From positions 654,500 to 718,499 of the forward strand of contig JABACO010000025.1 of NCBI GenBank assembly GCA_013339895.1: a stretch of 64,000 nt of DNA, read 5' to 3'. Of the stretch, positions 48,201-59,946 are shown in pieces (position 1 is the stretch's first letter; the number at the start of each line of letters is the position of its first letter). The DNA is from Ephydatia muelleri. Lineage: Eukaryota > Porifera > Demospongiae > Spongillida > Spongillidae. The notes beneath the pieces are model-generated. The model was not told the DNA's origin, did no database searches, and saw nothing but the letters and a program-made list of their open reading frames with translations. Made by a program: the position numbers and the translations under genes.

Positions 48201-48581
48201 TCACTGATAGCAGACCCATAAGTGCTGAAATGGCCTCACTATGGCATCCCGTCCCAGAAGGTTGAGTCGTGGTACCTTGGTAACAGTGAATTCCACTGCT
48301 TTACCATCTGAACTGTCCTCACCCTGCAGTGTGACTATCGTTGAGAAAATGCCTAAGGTGGGCAATGGCTGTCCATTTGCTACTTCATATCGTCCTGTGG
48401 CAGGTGACAGGGGAGGCTTCCCCAAATCACACCAAACATCTTCAGCGCAGAAGGTATCGCCAGCACCCGTGTCAACCTCAAACATAATCGGCTTCCCCTT
48501 GATGAGAACTGACTGCTGTAGTTGAGGAACCGCTTCTGTGGTCTTGACTGTCCGGATCTGGTACTTAGAGATGGCCCTCAC
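45210..48581 (-). pseudogene. Ty3 pol (PR-RT-RH-IN), frameshifted
   Basis: Protease at 48581-48201 with an intact DTGA active site (MFEVDTGAGDTF). Reverse transcriptase at 48219-47350 with FGISSAPGYFQ and the YMDD box (GVAVYMDDILVSG). RNase H at 47336-46614 (SCDASEVGLGAVL, the IDHKPL segment, and GNADALSRLP). Integrase at about 46515-45908 with an HHCC finger (HLGHFGMQR ... CHRCTAC) and the catalytic pair HVDHA and VSDNA. A basic C-terminal module (YGSRSVSVRV) ends at 45277. The frame changes between RT and RNase H and again inside integrase just where its catalytic Glu is expected, so the polyprotein is broken. It would copy element RNA to DNA and integrate it if intact. Confidence 0.9.
45246..45255 (-). 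promoter_or_regulatory. Polypurine tract
   Basis: Read on the minus strand, GCAGGGAGG directly precedes the 3' LTR, the position of the plus-strand primer of LTR retroelements. Confidence 0.6.
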
Positions 48582-49532
48582 TGGCTGGGTACCCCCCCCT
48601 CTTCTTCTTCAAAAATACTACTTCCAAATGCCCACGCTTCTGGCAGTACCGACAAGTGGCATCCCTGAAAGGACAATCTGGTGACCTGTGGTCAGACTTT
48701 CCACATCGTGGACAGGTCCCTAGTGGGAAATCTCTCTTCTTGTCCCGAGCATAGCTTGTAGGATTTTCCCCTGAGTCAGGAGACCGAGATCGTCTCATAT
48801 AGTCCACCTTGTGGACAAGGCTTGTCTTCGTTCCATACACAGTTTCCTTTGCTACCTTGGCTGCCTCCTCTGTCTCCATCGCAACTGCTATTGTCTTGGG
48901 AAGGTCAGCTCTTCCTCTTTGTACTTAAAAAGAGCCTTCATGACGGCTTCATTGCTGACGGAGCACATGAAGCGTGTACGCATTGCCTCGTCCAACGGGT
49001 CTCGAATAGCAGGGAACAGCGTCGTGGTGAATTCGAGCGGCCAACACCTGAATTGACTCTCCCGGCATGCGGCTCATGGAGGACCAATATTTGAGCCGCT
49101 TGCAGACGACGTAGCGTGTTGGGTCAAATTGACCTTTCATACATTCTACAATCTCGTCCCACGTAAGGGCGTTGACATCCTTGGGTGGAGACTGCTGCGA
49201 GGCGAGGTTACTGAGAAGCTTGTAGTTCACGCACGACTGGTTGGTGAGGAAAACCAGCGCTCGCTTCTCCACAGGAACGGAGTTAGCTCCAACGAATGTT
49301 TGGAACCTTGCCCGGTATCGTCCCACAATTCTGTCGTAGGGTCGAAAGGGTCAAAACTGGAAATGACCACTAACGGCGCCTTTGGGGAAGGTTGCTCGAG
49401 TTCCAGCTGGCCCATCTGTCCAATGAACGCGGCAATGAGTGCCTCAGTCTGCTTTCGCCCCTCCTCCATCTGTTTCCGCTGTTCTTCCATCTGTTTTTGG
49501 AGTAGCTGGATAAGCTGTGCTGTTTCTGCCAT
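48565..49532 (-). pseudogene. Ty3 gag, frameshifted
   Basis: Starts MAETAQLIQLLQKQMEE with a Gln/Glu coiled coil, only about 24 nt after the 5' LTR. The capsid-like part (VFLTNQSCVNYKLLSNLAS ... CMKGQFDPTRYVV) is one frame over. Two CCHC knuckles lie near the end (CPRCGKSDHRSPDC and an incomplete CRYCQKRGH). At least three single-base shifts separate the parts. Packaging and particle formation would be its role if intact. Confidence 0.85.
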
Positions 49533-49536
49533 CCTA

Positions 49537-49548
49537 CCGACTACGCCA
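49537..49548 (-). promoter_or_regulatory. Primer-binding site, tRNA-Ser type
   Basis: On the element strand TGGCGTAGTCGG begins 8 nt after the 5' LTR. It is complementary to CCGACTACG plus CCA, which is the 3' end of animal tRNA-Ser (UCN). Three of the next four bases also match. The 8-nt gap between LTR and site is longer than in many Ty3 elements. Confidence 0.8.
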
Positions 49549-49556
49549 CTTTATCC

Positions 49557-49723
49557 TGTCATGTTTCTCAGCACTCAGGATTGAAATGAATGGCAATACA
49601 GGCACAACTAACTCAGGTAGAACAAAATGAATGACACGAACACCACGTGGTTGAGGGTGTTAAATGATAGGCAGGAACTGTCTGGAACTATCCAGAATCC
49701 TGATAAGTACCATGACCATGACA
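49557..49723 (-). repeat. 5' LTR
   Basis: 167 bp, ends TGTCATG/CATGACA. Contains GGAACTGTCTGGAACTATCC, a local duplication absent from the 3' LTR. Confidence 0.92.
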
Positions 49724-51000
49724 GAGGGGACAGTGATGGGAAGGAGGAGACAGTGATGGGAAGGAGGGAACAGTGATGGGAAGGAGTGATGGGAAGGAGG
49801 GGACAGTGATGGGAAGGAGGAGACAGTGATGGGAAGGAGGGGACAGTGATGGGAAGGAGGGGACAGTGATGGGAAGGAGGGGACAGTGATGGGAAGGAGG
49901 GGACAGTGATGGGAAGGAGGGGACAGTGATGGGAAGGAGGGGACAGTGATGGGAAGGAGGGGAAGGGGGGACAGTGATGGGAAGAAGGGGGACAGTGATG
50001 GGAAGGAGGGGACAGTGATGGGAAGGAGGGAGACAGTGATGGGAAGGAGGGGGACCGTGATGGGAGGAGGGACAGTGATGGGAAGGAGGGGACAGTGATG
50101 GGAAGGAGGGGACAGTGATGGGAAGGACAGTGATGGGAAGGAGGGGGACAGTGATGGGAAGGAGGGGGACAGTGATGGAGGAGGGGACAGTGATGGGAAG
50201 GAGGGGACAGTGATGGGAAGGAGGGGACAGTGATGGGAAGGAGGGGACAGTGATGGGAAGGAGGGGACAGTGATGGGAAGGAGGGGACAGTGATGGGAAG
50301 GCGGGACAGTGATGGGAAGGAGGGGACAGTGATGGGAAGGAGGGGACAGTGATGGGAAGGAGGGGACAGTGATGGGAAGGAGGGGACAGTGATGGGAAGG
50401 AGGGACAGTGATGGGAAGGAGGGGACAGTGATGGGAAGGAGGGGACAGTGATGGGAAGGAGGGGACAGTGATGGGAAGGAGGGGGACAGTGATGGGAAGG
50501 AGGGGACAGTGATGGGAAGGAGGGGACAATGATGGAAGGGGGGACAGTGATGGGAAGGAGGGGACAGTGATGGGGAGGAGAGGACAGTGATGGGAAGGAG
50601 GGGACAGTGATGGGAAGGAGTGATGGGAAGGTAGGGGACAGTGATGGGAAGGAGGGGACAGTGATGGGAAGGAGGAGACAGTGATGGGAAGGAGGGGACA
50701 GTGATGGGAAGGGGGACAGTGATGGGAAGGAGGGGACAGTGATGGGAAGGAGGGGACAGTGATGGGAAGGGGGGACAGTGATGGGAAGGAGTGATGGGAA
50801 GGAGGGGACAGTGATGGGAAGGAGGGGGCAGTGATGGGAAGGAGGGGACAGTGATGGGGAGGAGGGGACAGTGATAGGAAGGAGGGGACAGTGATGGGAA
50901 GGAGGGGACAGTGATGGGAAGGAGGGGACAGTGATGGGAAGGAGGGGACATTGATGGGGAGGAGGGGACAGTGATAGGAAGGAGGAGAGCGTGATGCGGA
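49724..51000. repeat. 21-bp minisatellite, main array (about 60 copies)
   Basis: Tandem GACAGTGATGGGAAGGAGGGG units with length variants (loss or gain of G, occasional truncated units). Strongly strand-asymmetric: the plus strand is purine- and G-rich. Very long Ser/Pro/His frames in all three minus-strand frames (up to about 480 codons) arise from the repeat and are not genes. Confidence 0.97.
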
Positions 51001-51300
51001 GCAAGGGGAACAGTACAGCACAACCAACTGGCTGACCATCTCTTGAGCATTGTTTTCTACATTGTCATGGTATAGTCCTGAGTACCTTGTTGGCCTCCAC
51101 CATTCTTACTGCAATGATGAATGTTGAAGGTGGGCCAGCCAACAGGATTGATCCGCTCAGTGTAGGAATACAGGTAAAGATCTGAGTGTTGGGGAGGAGG
51201 TGGAGTGGGGTTGTGGTGTTTGGCATAGCAATAGTTAAAACAGCAGCACAAGCACATGTTGCAGAGGTACAAGATACCAACCATTACCCTGTACAAGCTT
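51001..51300 (-). other. Possible exon, unclassified
   Basis: Minus-strand HSDLYLYSYTERINPVGWPT then FNIHHCSKNGG, with a GTACTC donor near 51088. It may pair with the candidate exon at 44.8 kb. Weak. Confidence 0.25.
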
Positions 51301-51465
51301 CAAAAGTCACTGCAAAGCTTAACCCCCTTACAACCCGATTCTAAAAGCTGTGTGTGCCTTAAATTTGCAGCTGCATTGTCTCCCTCTCAGCCCAGGATAC
51401 GGAGCAGTTGAAAATATTTCTACACATCCCAAAATGACCTATGCATGCAAAATTATACACATGTA

Positions 51466-51548
51466 CATACATACACACACACATTCACACACACACACAC
51501 ACATTCACACACACACATTCACACACACACGCACACACACACACATAC
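51466..51548. repeat. (CA)n-rich tract
   Basis: Interrupted CACACA with periodic ATTC words. Confidence 0.95.
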
Positions 51549-53417
51549 ATGTACATTACATTACATATGTACATACCTTAACTTCTACGTTTCCATCCAT
51601 GGTCTAATTGCAAGTCTGGGAGAAGGGTAGTGGTTGTAAATGTCAGAGTTTATGCTATAACAGACAGCCCTTACAATACAGGGTAGCTGGCTTCAAGCAG
51701 TAGCGGATTGGAGAGATGTTGCCACAGATAATAGCTTTCAGATAATACCTTTCAGAAGCTAGGGGGTCTGGAAGGTCGCTGTCAGCTCCTAATAACCCGG
51801 ACGAGGAGATCGCGCGCTCCTAGATCCGCCACTGCAGAGGGAGCCAAATAGAGGTTGAAGGGAATAATTTGTGTAAAATAAGTTACATAGCCATAAGTCG
51901 TCGCACACGTGATTATAATTGGGCACTGTCCTTATATGGCTTGTCGCTGTCGCGTGTATCGTATATACCATTTTGTGGTTGTCCGCTTCGAACTCTACAT
52001 AGAACGACCACATTGACAAATGTAGATATGCACGCACGCATATGGAAAAGTAGCAACAGAAAAGGAACGTTAATTTCCCAGCTGTCATACTCATAGCGCC
52101 ACCACGTGGTCGAATATAAAAAGCTACAGGCCTATAGTGGCCTTACTTAACTTATACACTTAGCCTTCAGTGATGCCGTAGTTTAAACACACACAGAAAA
52201 CAAACACACGTAGTTTACTACGTATAATGTTTATCGAATAGGCCTAGACCTAAGACTACTCCGCGTTTGACAGACCATAAACTTAAAACGGCTTAGTATC
52301 GAACCAAAAACATACGCTCCTATATAGTCCCAAACTAAGAACATACCAAATTTGCCTGCAGTTAAGTTCGTTACTTCCACAGCGGCCAGAACTGAACGCC
52401 CTAATTTACTGTCACGGGCGTTTGTTAATTTTTAAATATATTCAACTGAACTAGGTACCCTCATGACCAAAAGTGCTCCAGGAACCTAGGGGAAGAAGCC
52501 TATGGGCGTGAGAACCTGGTAGAAAGTTACCTTGATCATATTAGCATCATCTGAAATGATTCAAACAATACCTTCCTATCTTATATTCAGAGTAACAATA
52601 AAGGATAGTGATTAAAAATCATTATAAAAAGCAATTTTCCATACATCTCTATGGAGGAGTACTAATCCTTATGAGGAACCTCGCAGCAGTGGCTGAAAAT
52701 TCCATCAACCTGGCAGAGTGAGCTTATCATGTTATCCATCATGGGGCTTCTTTCAAACTTAAATAGCAACTTTCCCTGATTTATGGTATTCAAAAATGAA
52801 CTTTATCCCATACATTTCTATGGACGCGTGCGCGGGAAATGTGACGGACGTTTGCAAAATTGGCCAGGAATTGCTAATGAGCGTTCGAAATTTCTCGCAA
52901 TGCCTCTTTCTTACGTCCTCCGATCCTATATGACAGTCGAGCGTGTCTTGATGGCTTCGAATTCGTTCCATAGCTTCGTCCATGGTATCCAGTGGCGTGG
53001 TGGCCAGGGGGGGCCGGGGGGGCAATTGCCCCCCCTGCGGGGCTTAAAAATAGGGGCGCCACCGAGCACAAGGGGCGCCAACAACTGAAAGTTTGTAACA
53101 ATTAATTTTCCTTCCGATACGTAAATCATACCATGGCAATTGAATCGGCAATCACTCGTTGGAACAAAGGCCGTGAGGCGCTCCCGGCTCTCCCCCCCTT
53201 TTCACCCCTCCACCCTCCATGCAATAAAATGCTATTGATTTGACTGTAATTAAAATATATATAGACGATTGACATTAACTATTAATAATCCTTGGTAGTA
53301 CAACGTTCATCGCACGTGCACTGATTGTTCAGTTAACGCATGCGCACGCATGTACTTACATATTTGATTATTTTTTACTCATAGTACGTACGAGCCTAGG
53401 GGGGGGGGGTCGTCTCT
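51549..53417. other. Non-coding with hAT-like end fragments
   Basis: CAGTAGCGGAT (51699) and ATCCGCCACTG (51824-51834) form a weak terminal inverted repeat without matching flanks. Near 52990, CCAGTGGCGTGGTGGCCAGG followed by G/C-runs is another hAT-like terminus. No gene recognised in between. Confidence 0.4.
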
Positions 53418-53525
53418 TACCCAGACCCAAACGTACGTAAGCATTATCGCTTACAGTATAATACAGCGTACATAGGATGTTATACTGTAAGCGATAATCA
53501 TCGTTACATACATTTGGGTCTGGGT
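53418..53525. repeat. Fold-back element with G-run flanks
   Basis: Arms 53418-53460 and 53481-53525 pair through CCCAGACCCAAA/TTTGGGTCTGGG and TTATCGCTTACAGTATA/TATACTGTAAGCGATAA, with a 20-nt loop. G-runs follow CTAGG on the left and ACTAGG on the right. Confidence 0.8.
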
Positions 53526-53532
53526 ACGAGAC

Positions 53533-53565
<33 letters not shown>

Positions 53566-53578
53566 GCGCCTAAATATG

Positions 53579-56500
53579 CAGTGGCGGATACAGGAATTCG
53601 GGAAGGGGGGGTCCGATATGAATAATTAATGAGGATGGCGGAGTACGATTCTGTATTATTAACACACACACATATGCACAACACACATACATGCACACAC
53701 ATGCACACACATGCACTCACATGCACATGCACACACATTAATAAGTATTACTTTTCATAATGTAGTTCCTCAAATCCTCATATTTCGAATTCATAAATCC
53801 AGGTCTCTCCTGGATAAATGCAATGGTAGAGACTTATGCTGCATGCATATATGTATGGTACACTTAATCAGGTTGCGCATTTAATATAGTGCTGAAATGT
53901 CAACTTTTATATACAAGTAAATAATATGTACAACGTTTTACTGATACAAAATGCAAGATTGAAACATTCTTCTTCTGTGTTTACAAATAAATCACAGATT
54001 GTTTCAACATTGATGTCCATTTCACTATGGATATGTATAAGGGCTAATCCAGACAACCTTTCCTCTGTCATTCGACTACGAAGATAGCTTTTGATTTGTC
54101 CTAGTCCAGAAAACGATCTTTCTGCTTCAGCACTTGTGATTGGAAGAGTACAACCAACGATTAGTAAAACTGTAATGTTTGAAAAAACATCACTGTCTGT
54201 CAGCTGAAGACTACTATGTAGATCAGTTGGAAGATCATTTGCATTCTTCCAATAGCGCTGCCATTGCTTAATTTCTGGGAGAAGTGATGATGGGGTTGGT
54301 ATGTCAACCTCCCAGAACAAAAGTTTGGTTGCTAAACCTTGCACATCATTATCATTAATGATTGATGTTGGAACTAGCCTAAATATCTCACAACCAACTC
54401 TATTTTCTGCATTAAATCTAGTGGTCAGTTCTGCTTCTAGATGATCTATAAAAGGTATTGCAACATTAATTCTATAATACTCTTCAGGTCCAGGAGTCGA
54501 ATGACCTGTAGTGGCATTTGGACGATGTGCTTGTCTACCTACAAGTCTTGGCACAGTAATATTCACCCCAATCTCTTCTGCAATCCTTACACCATCTTGA
54601 AACCATATGTTAAACTCTTCTTCCACATTATTTCTCAAATCTTTTATGTCACTGACTGAATAATCCATCATGTTGTATGCTTCCATAACATCAATATCTC
54701 TTTTTTGTAACTTAACAGCAATAGGTTTCACTTTTTCCAGAACATTCTTAGCTATAAGGAACGTCAATATATTCTGTGATGACTTTAGTACTTGAAGAAG
54801 TCCTTGGGCTTTAATCTTAGTTTCAGAATCCCATTCCCAGGTACCATCATTTAGGTCCAGCTCAGAATGTGCACTAGGATCCACAATAGCTTCCAGACAT
54901 AAACAAATGTATTTGTAAAACTCATAAAATGTTTCATAGCAAGTGTGCTGTTCAACCCAGCGAGTTTTGCATAGACCTGACAACTTTGTTTTCATTGACT
55001 CTGATGCACATTTTGTCAGAACATGTTCGAAAAATCTTTGTCTTTTTGGAGACAGGTCATAAAAAAAGGTATGTTTCATTGATAAAACCTACCATGTTTC
55101 TGATGGAAGGTATTTTACAAGCAGAAGCTATACTTAGATTGAGGACATGACTACGACAGTGAGTATATAATGCAAGAGGTGCAACTACTTTGATCCTGCT
55201 TTGCACACCAACTCGTTCTGATGACATGGAGCCTGTCCCATCATATGCCTGTCCTCTTGCTTATGCAATATCTATGTTATTACTTTTAAGCAAAAGCAAA
55301 ATTGCTTTAGCAATCTTCTCACCAGTTGTTCGTTCTAATGCAATAAAATCTAAAAATATTTCCTTAATTTTGCCTGAATCCATAAATCGGAGACATAATG
55401 ACATGATTTCTTTATTGCTGTATTTATCTGTTACGTCATCAGCAATTATGGTCTACACTGCTGAAGGCTGTTGAAGTGGTTTTGTTGCTTCTTTTTTAAT
55501 GTAATCCCCAATCACATCTATTATTTCATTTTGCACTGTTTTAAATGTAAATTGAACATTGCGTTTACCAGATTCCAAGTGTTCATGTAACTCAGCATTA
55601 CTTTCTGCTAAAAGTTGCAATAGAGCTCGGAAATTTCCCTGGTTTGTGGCAGTACTCGTGTTGTCATCTCTGTGGCCGCGTAATGCAATGTTTTGTTTTC
55701 CACAGAATACAATTGTTCATACGATGAACTTTAAAATCTTCATATTGTTATCATACATTTCTTTGCTCGTGACTGAAAGTGTATAATGCAATGTAGAGGT
55801 AGGATTATCTATGCTATTTGATGCAGCATACCCTCGAAGAAGAGCATCTTTATGATAATCTAATTTTTCATGACGAGCTAAGTAACTATATTTGCCAGTT
55901 GCTTTTCTAATTTGCTGCATTGAATTTGTCACCAGCACACCACATGTTATCCGAGGATTAGTAGGTGGGAAGAGAACACAGAATTTACAGAGGCCACCTT
56001 GTAACAATTGACTGTATACAAGCCACTTGTAATTTTCCAGCCATGCGTTTTGAAACCTGAGGGTTTTATGTCCCTTTTCACCTTCCTTACCTATCTTTTG
56101 GGTACACAATGGAAATTTTTCACCTGGCACAAAATGTTTCTTTAGATACTCAACCTTTTCTTTGCATGACAAAGAACTTAGCAGGACCTTTCCACACACA
56201 ATCTCTCCCACGTCATGACCCACAAATGAATCTTGCAACATTTCATGATTAGACATTTCAAAAATAGTTGAACAAGTGCTGGTGAGTTGGGTGAGCCCTA
56301 AACAAATCATTCAACACTCAAATTATACCATCTTTGTGCATGCACATATGTTTGCCATGCATAATTATGCATTACAGAAAATACCTGATGAGCATTGAAT
56401 CTCAGTGCTGTTGCAGTCTGCTGAATCGAATTGATATACATGAAAGATTCTATTTAGAAATGATTGCTCACCTTCAGATAAAACATCCGGAATATCCTGT

Positions 56501-56900
56501 GTTCTGTTTGAAACACTTGTAGCATCTAGTATTTGAATTGCAAATAAAATAATAGTGCACACACCCTTACACTGTTTCATATGTGTTCATGATGATAACA
56601 TACATGTAAGTAAAGCTACCTTCTGTGGTTTCACCATAGCTTCTTGTTACCACTGCTGACAGATCAGTCAAATTAATACAAAATATTGTGCACGCAACTT
56701 ACATGTACTACAGGTAGCTTGATTCCTGGCTACGGGCCTGTGTCAATGTATCAACCAGTAGAGCAACACGATAATCAATTCTGTTTTCACGACCAGCGAA
56801 GCACGTGATTAAGTTCAGTTAATTACGTAATCATCATTATTGAGGGGGGGGGGGGGGGGGGGGGGGGGGGGTCCGGACCCCCTCGCTGGATCCGCTACTA
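53579..56900 (-). mobile_element. hAT DNA transposon, dead (candidate ends)
   Basis: Left end CAGTGGCGGATACAGG and right end, reversed, AGTAGCGGATCCAGCGAGGGGG. Both run into G-runs and GGTCC words. They bracket a broken hAT transposase gene. Flanking 8-mers do not match (TAAATATG and TTTGGCTT), so one true end may be elsewhere or the flank has mutated. Confidence 0.65.
53907..56310 (-). pseudogene. hAT transposase (ZMYM1-like type), several stops and shifts
   Basis: The N-terminal part (56310-55717) has a TTF/ZMYM-like zinc region: AWLENYKWLVYSQLLQGGLC, KFCVLFPP, then HEKLDYHKDAL. The middle part keeps NIALRGHRDD, IADDVTDKYSNKE with the first catalytic Asp, and RGQAYDGTGSMSS. The C-terminal part (55079-53907) includes CKTRWVEQH and the hAT dimerisation motif ITSAEAERSFSGLGQIKSYL. 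In-frame stops after FIV, after QPSAV and before ARGQ, plus a 1-nt shift in a T-run near 55070, inactivate it. It would have cut and pasted hAT elements such as the poly-C element at 30.1 kb, but no direct link is shown. Confidence 0.88.
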
Positions 56901-57249
56901 TTTGGCTTCTATCTTTTCGCGCCCACCTGTAAAAATAGTCTCTTCAAATCGACAGAGATACACAGCCTGCTAGATGCCTTACCAAGCGCTACGATCGTTG
57001 CTTTGTATACTTTCCCGTCGGTCCACTTCACTTCGCACACGTCGTTTACTTACAGGTTGCTTTGGTTCACAACGTTTTTGGTTGGTTCTACGCTAGGGCT
57101 TCCATCTTCAAACGTAATGCAAACGTGGGTAGGTGCTAATTGAAGAAGACAAGTGACAAGGATTAGTGACATTACCACGTACGAGAATTACTTACGACAC
57201 CAATTCGCACTCTGCAGCCGGAGTGCAACACTGACACGCGGCGTACTAT
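56311..57249. other. Non-coding, includes long G-run
   Basis: A G-run of about 26 bases at 56845-56870 lies next to the hAT right end. No gene recognised. Confidence 0.45.
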
Positions 57250-57599
57250 TGGTTACACAACCCAAAAAATTTTCTTGTAACGGGTACCGTAATTTTCCTG
57301 TACCGATATGAAATAGCGGTTGTTACGGGTTATTCATACATACTGTAATGATGGCGACTTCAACCCGATACAGGCACGTTCGTTGCCATTATAGTAGCTC
57401 ATCGTAACTAACGGGTCCTCTCCATACCGTATACGGGTCGTACCGAGGGCGTAAAAGGCCTGATACGAACCGTGCTTTTATTTTATAGAGCTGGTACGAG
57501 GGATTGCTAAATATGTTAGTTCGGGATAATTCATTAGTAATCTATTGAATACAATAAATGTTGTAACAGAAAAGCACATTACTCCAATTATGTTCGAAT

Positions 57600-59946
57600 A
57601 CAAGTTTTGGCATGTCTATTTCTTCTCGTTCTTGGGTTATCTGCATGTTTCTTTCCACATCTTCATCACATTCGTGGACAAAACAGACTGCTGCAAGTAT
57701 GTTGGTGCTATCCACTGAGAGAATAGTTCATGATAATGAGAATAACGGACAGTCAAATTTGTTCAAAAGAGGAGTTCCATCAGCCAGGGCCATTGCTTCA
57801 AACCCTCGCACTAAACACACAGTTGCACCACTCGATGTTAGCATGAGCATAGTAAGGAGTTGACCATACTTGAACTACAGAGGTACATGTATAAGATAAA
57901 TGCATTTGAGAGTATTCTGCATTGAGATAATCGTCAAATTGCTGTACCTCATTTATAGGAGTATGTAGCTGAACATATTCACCAGAGTGGATAAGCTCAT
58001 GTTTGTGAGAAACAACTGCTCTGTACTCCGCACAACTGTCTGATGATGTACTTCACCAATGTCCAGGAGTATTTCAACTGGAGGATTCATGGTGAGGAGT
58101 TGGCTGGGAGTTGCCGAAAAGAGATCTTGAGTGTCAACTCTGACAGATTCAAGAGGTACCTTTGTGGAAACCTGGAAAGGGAATGAGTGTTCACAATGAC
58201 ATAAAGAGCAGCTATGGTCAAACCTTTCATCCAAAGCCTGGTTGATAAATTCTCTTGCATGGCACAATAATGAATTTAAGTCCTTCATGGAAATGGGGTT
58301 AAAATGTGTTGAACTGCGTAAAGTTCGCAATGCAATTAGTTGTTCAGCTTGTGATGGCTCATAATGGCAGCAGTACGCTATATAAAATACCTGTGTCAAA
58401 AAATATCTTAAACTTATGTTAAAACACTGTTAGCAGAAACTATACCTTTGAAATGCTCAGCAATACTTTTTGTTCTCCAGAAGATAGATATAAATCGAGA
58501 ATGAAAATGGCCATTTGTGACCATGCTTTATAATCTCGACCAACAAATGATTGGTGGCAACATTACCATGCATCTTCACAGTGAATCCAGACATGTTAAA
58601 TATAGACACTCAAGCAAGAACTTGCTGTTTTTGCTCTTTTGACAGCTTAGGCATCACACACTTCAAGAAGTATTTGCATGAACCCAGTAATTTAGTATGC
58701 AACACCTCCACAGGAAGGCTTCTGGAAAAATAATTATTGTGTTGAAACAATTATCTTATACTGCAGGCTTACTTGAATAGGTCTGCTCAGTGGAATGTAA
58801 AGTAACGTATTTGGGACATCCCTCAATCCCACCTCAGTGCTCTTTTCACTTTTGCTCTTCGCAGTAAGTTGGGATTGTATGTCACGTATTTTATGCAAAG
58901 ACTTTTCTGTTCTCTCTTCACTTATAAATTGTGGTGTTGCATCCCTATCAGCCTAAACGAATTATCTAATGCCATACAAAATAAATGCTTTCAACTTCAC
59001 TCACCATGCAAAATCGGCAGAACTTCTTAGCTGAGCCTCCAAGGTGGTTGAGCAGCTGAGATGCACGTCGGCTATCAGTGTTCCACTTCCTCCCATGAAA
59101 TATCTCACTTCAGTAGAAAATACAACAGGTAGAGTCTGCATAACACAGTATGGAAACTTACATATATCTATCTGTTTGCACTGGATAACGAAAAAGAAGA
59201 TGAGATACCTTGCTGCTTCCAAGGCAGTGAGAAATGATTGATGAAATTGACAACATATAGAATGGTGTATTTGAAGGAGACAGAACCTGCATAACAATAG
59301 TGTGTAGCCACTGAAATAGTTATGTAACACCTTACTCATATTGGAGGAATGGAATCTGAGAGCTTAAATTTCTTAACCTGATGGAGGCTTGGTAGTTGGG
59401 ACTTCCACTCCAGCATCTTTTAATGTTGTCCACATGAAGTGAAGATTAGTCTCTCCCTAATTTATAAACCCATATACCGATGCAGCATGCACACAATGCT
59501 GTACATACCATTGGTCGAGAACTGTGCAGATGAAAGTAAAGACGTGCAAACATTTTACTTGGAAATGAGTAAAAGCTAGCACTGTGTGGAATCTGAGAGT
59601 CCTCTTCATTGTCTACAGCTGTTTCAAGTTCCACATCTGTTAAATCAGATTTAGAGTCAGATTCACAGTCCAGGACCTCAGATTGAGGCTACTCATTAAA
59701 GAGGTATCCACTTTCTTGGAACTCGTATACTTGTACTTCATCCTGCGAATGGGTCATGACAGCCTTAATATTAGGTAATAATGAACTCAACAAACAACCA
59801 ATTCTATACCTCTGGCGGTGAATCACTGTGGGGTAGATACTCAGTCGCAAGCAACTCAACGTTTGACTGATGCTTTTGAGTTTTAAAATGTCTCGTAAGC
59901 CTCCATCTTTGCGCAAAGCTTACTTTGCAGACCTCACAATGAACCA
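57600..59946 (-). pseudogene. Plavaka-like transposase with N-terminal C2H2 finger
   Basis: Exon 59946-59810 encodes CEVCKVSFAQRWRLTRHFKT followed by QKH, a C-x2-C-x12-H-x5-H finger. Exon 59763-59509 has an acidic stretch and FPSKMFARLYFHLHSSRPM. Exon 59456-59378 reads ETNLHFMWTTLKDAGVEVP. Later exons keep the family blocks LLNHLGGSAKKFCRFCM, LPVEVLHTKLLGSCKYFL, GRDYKAWSQMAIFIL, FYIAYCCHYEPSQAEQL and a C-terminal VCFVHECDEDVE. These correspond to Transposase_21-related Plavaka-type proteins. In-frame stops after YLFNE (59691-59689), after KQQVLA and after CPLFSLS show it is dead. Introns are short. Confidence 0.75.

Larger units (their letters stand above)
45088..49723 (-). mobile_element. 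Ty3-type LTR retrotransposon inserted in the minisatellite
   Basis: The element lies on the minus strand. The 5' LTR is 49557-49723 (167 bp) and the 3' LTR 45088-45245 (158 bp). They begin TGTCATG (one variant TGTCGTG) and end CATGACA, and differ by several indels and substitutions. Both sides carry the 5-bp duplication GAGGG (45083-45087 and 49724-49728). A tRNA-Ser-type primer site and a purine tract lie next to the LTRs. Gene order gag, protease, reverse transcriptase, RNase H, integrase is Ty3-like. Several frameshifts suggest it is dead. LTR divergence shows it is not recent. Confidence 0.93.

Noticed and set aside
49608..51050. Very long Ser/Pro/His-rich open frames (up to 480 codons) on the minus strand
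   Set aside because: All three frames are open because the 21-bp unit contains no stop in any phase. They are products of the minisatellite, not a gene.
44469..51300. MBT-repeat gene split by the retrotransposon
   Set aside because: Only a vague INPVGW resemblance in one candidate exon. Too weak to name.
53571..56908. Confirmed hAT target duplication for the large hAT element
   Set aside because: The flanking 8-mers differ, so only candidate ends are reported.
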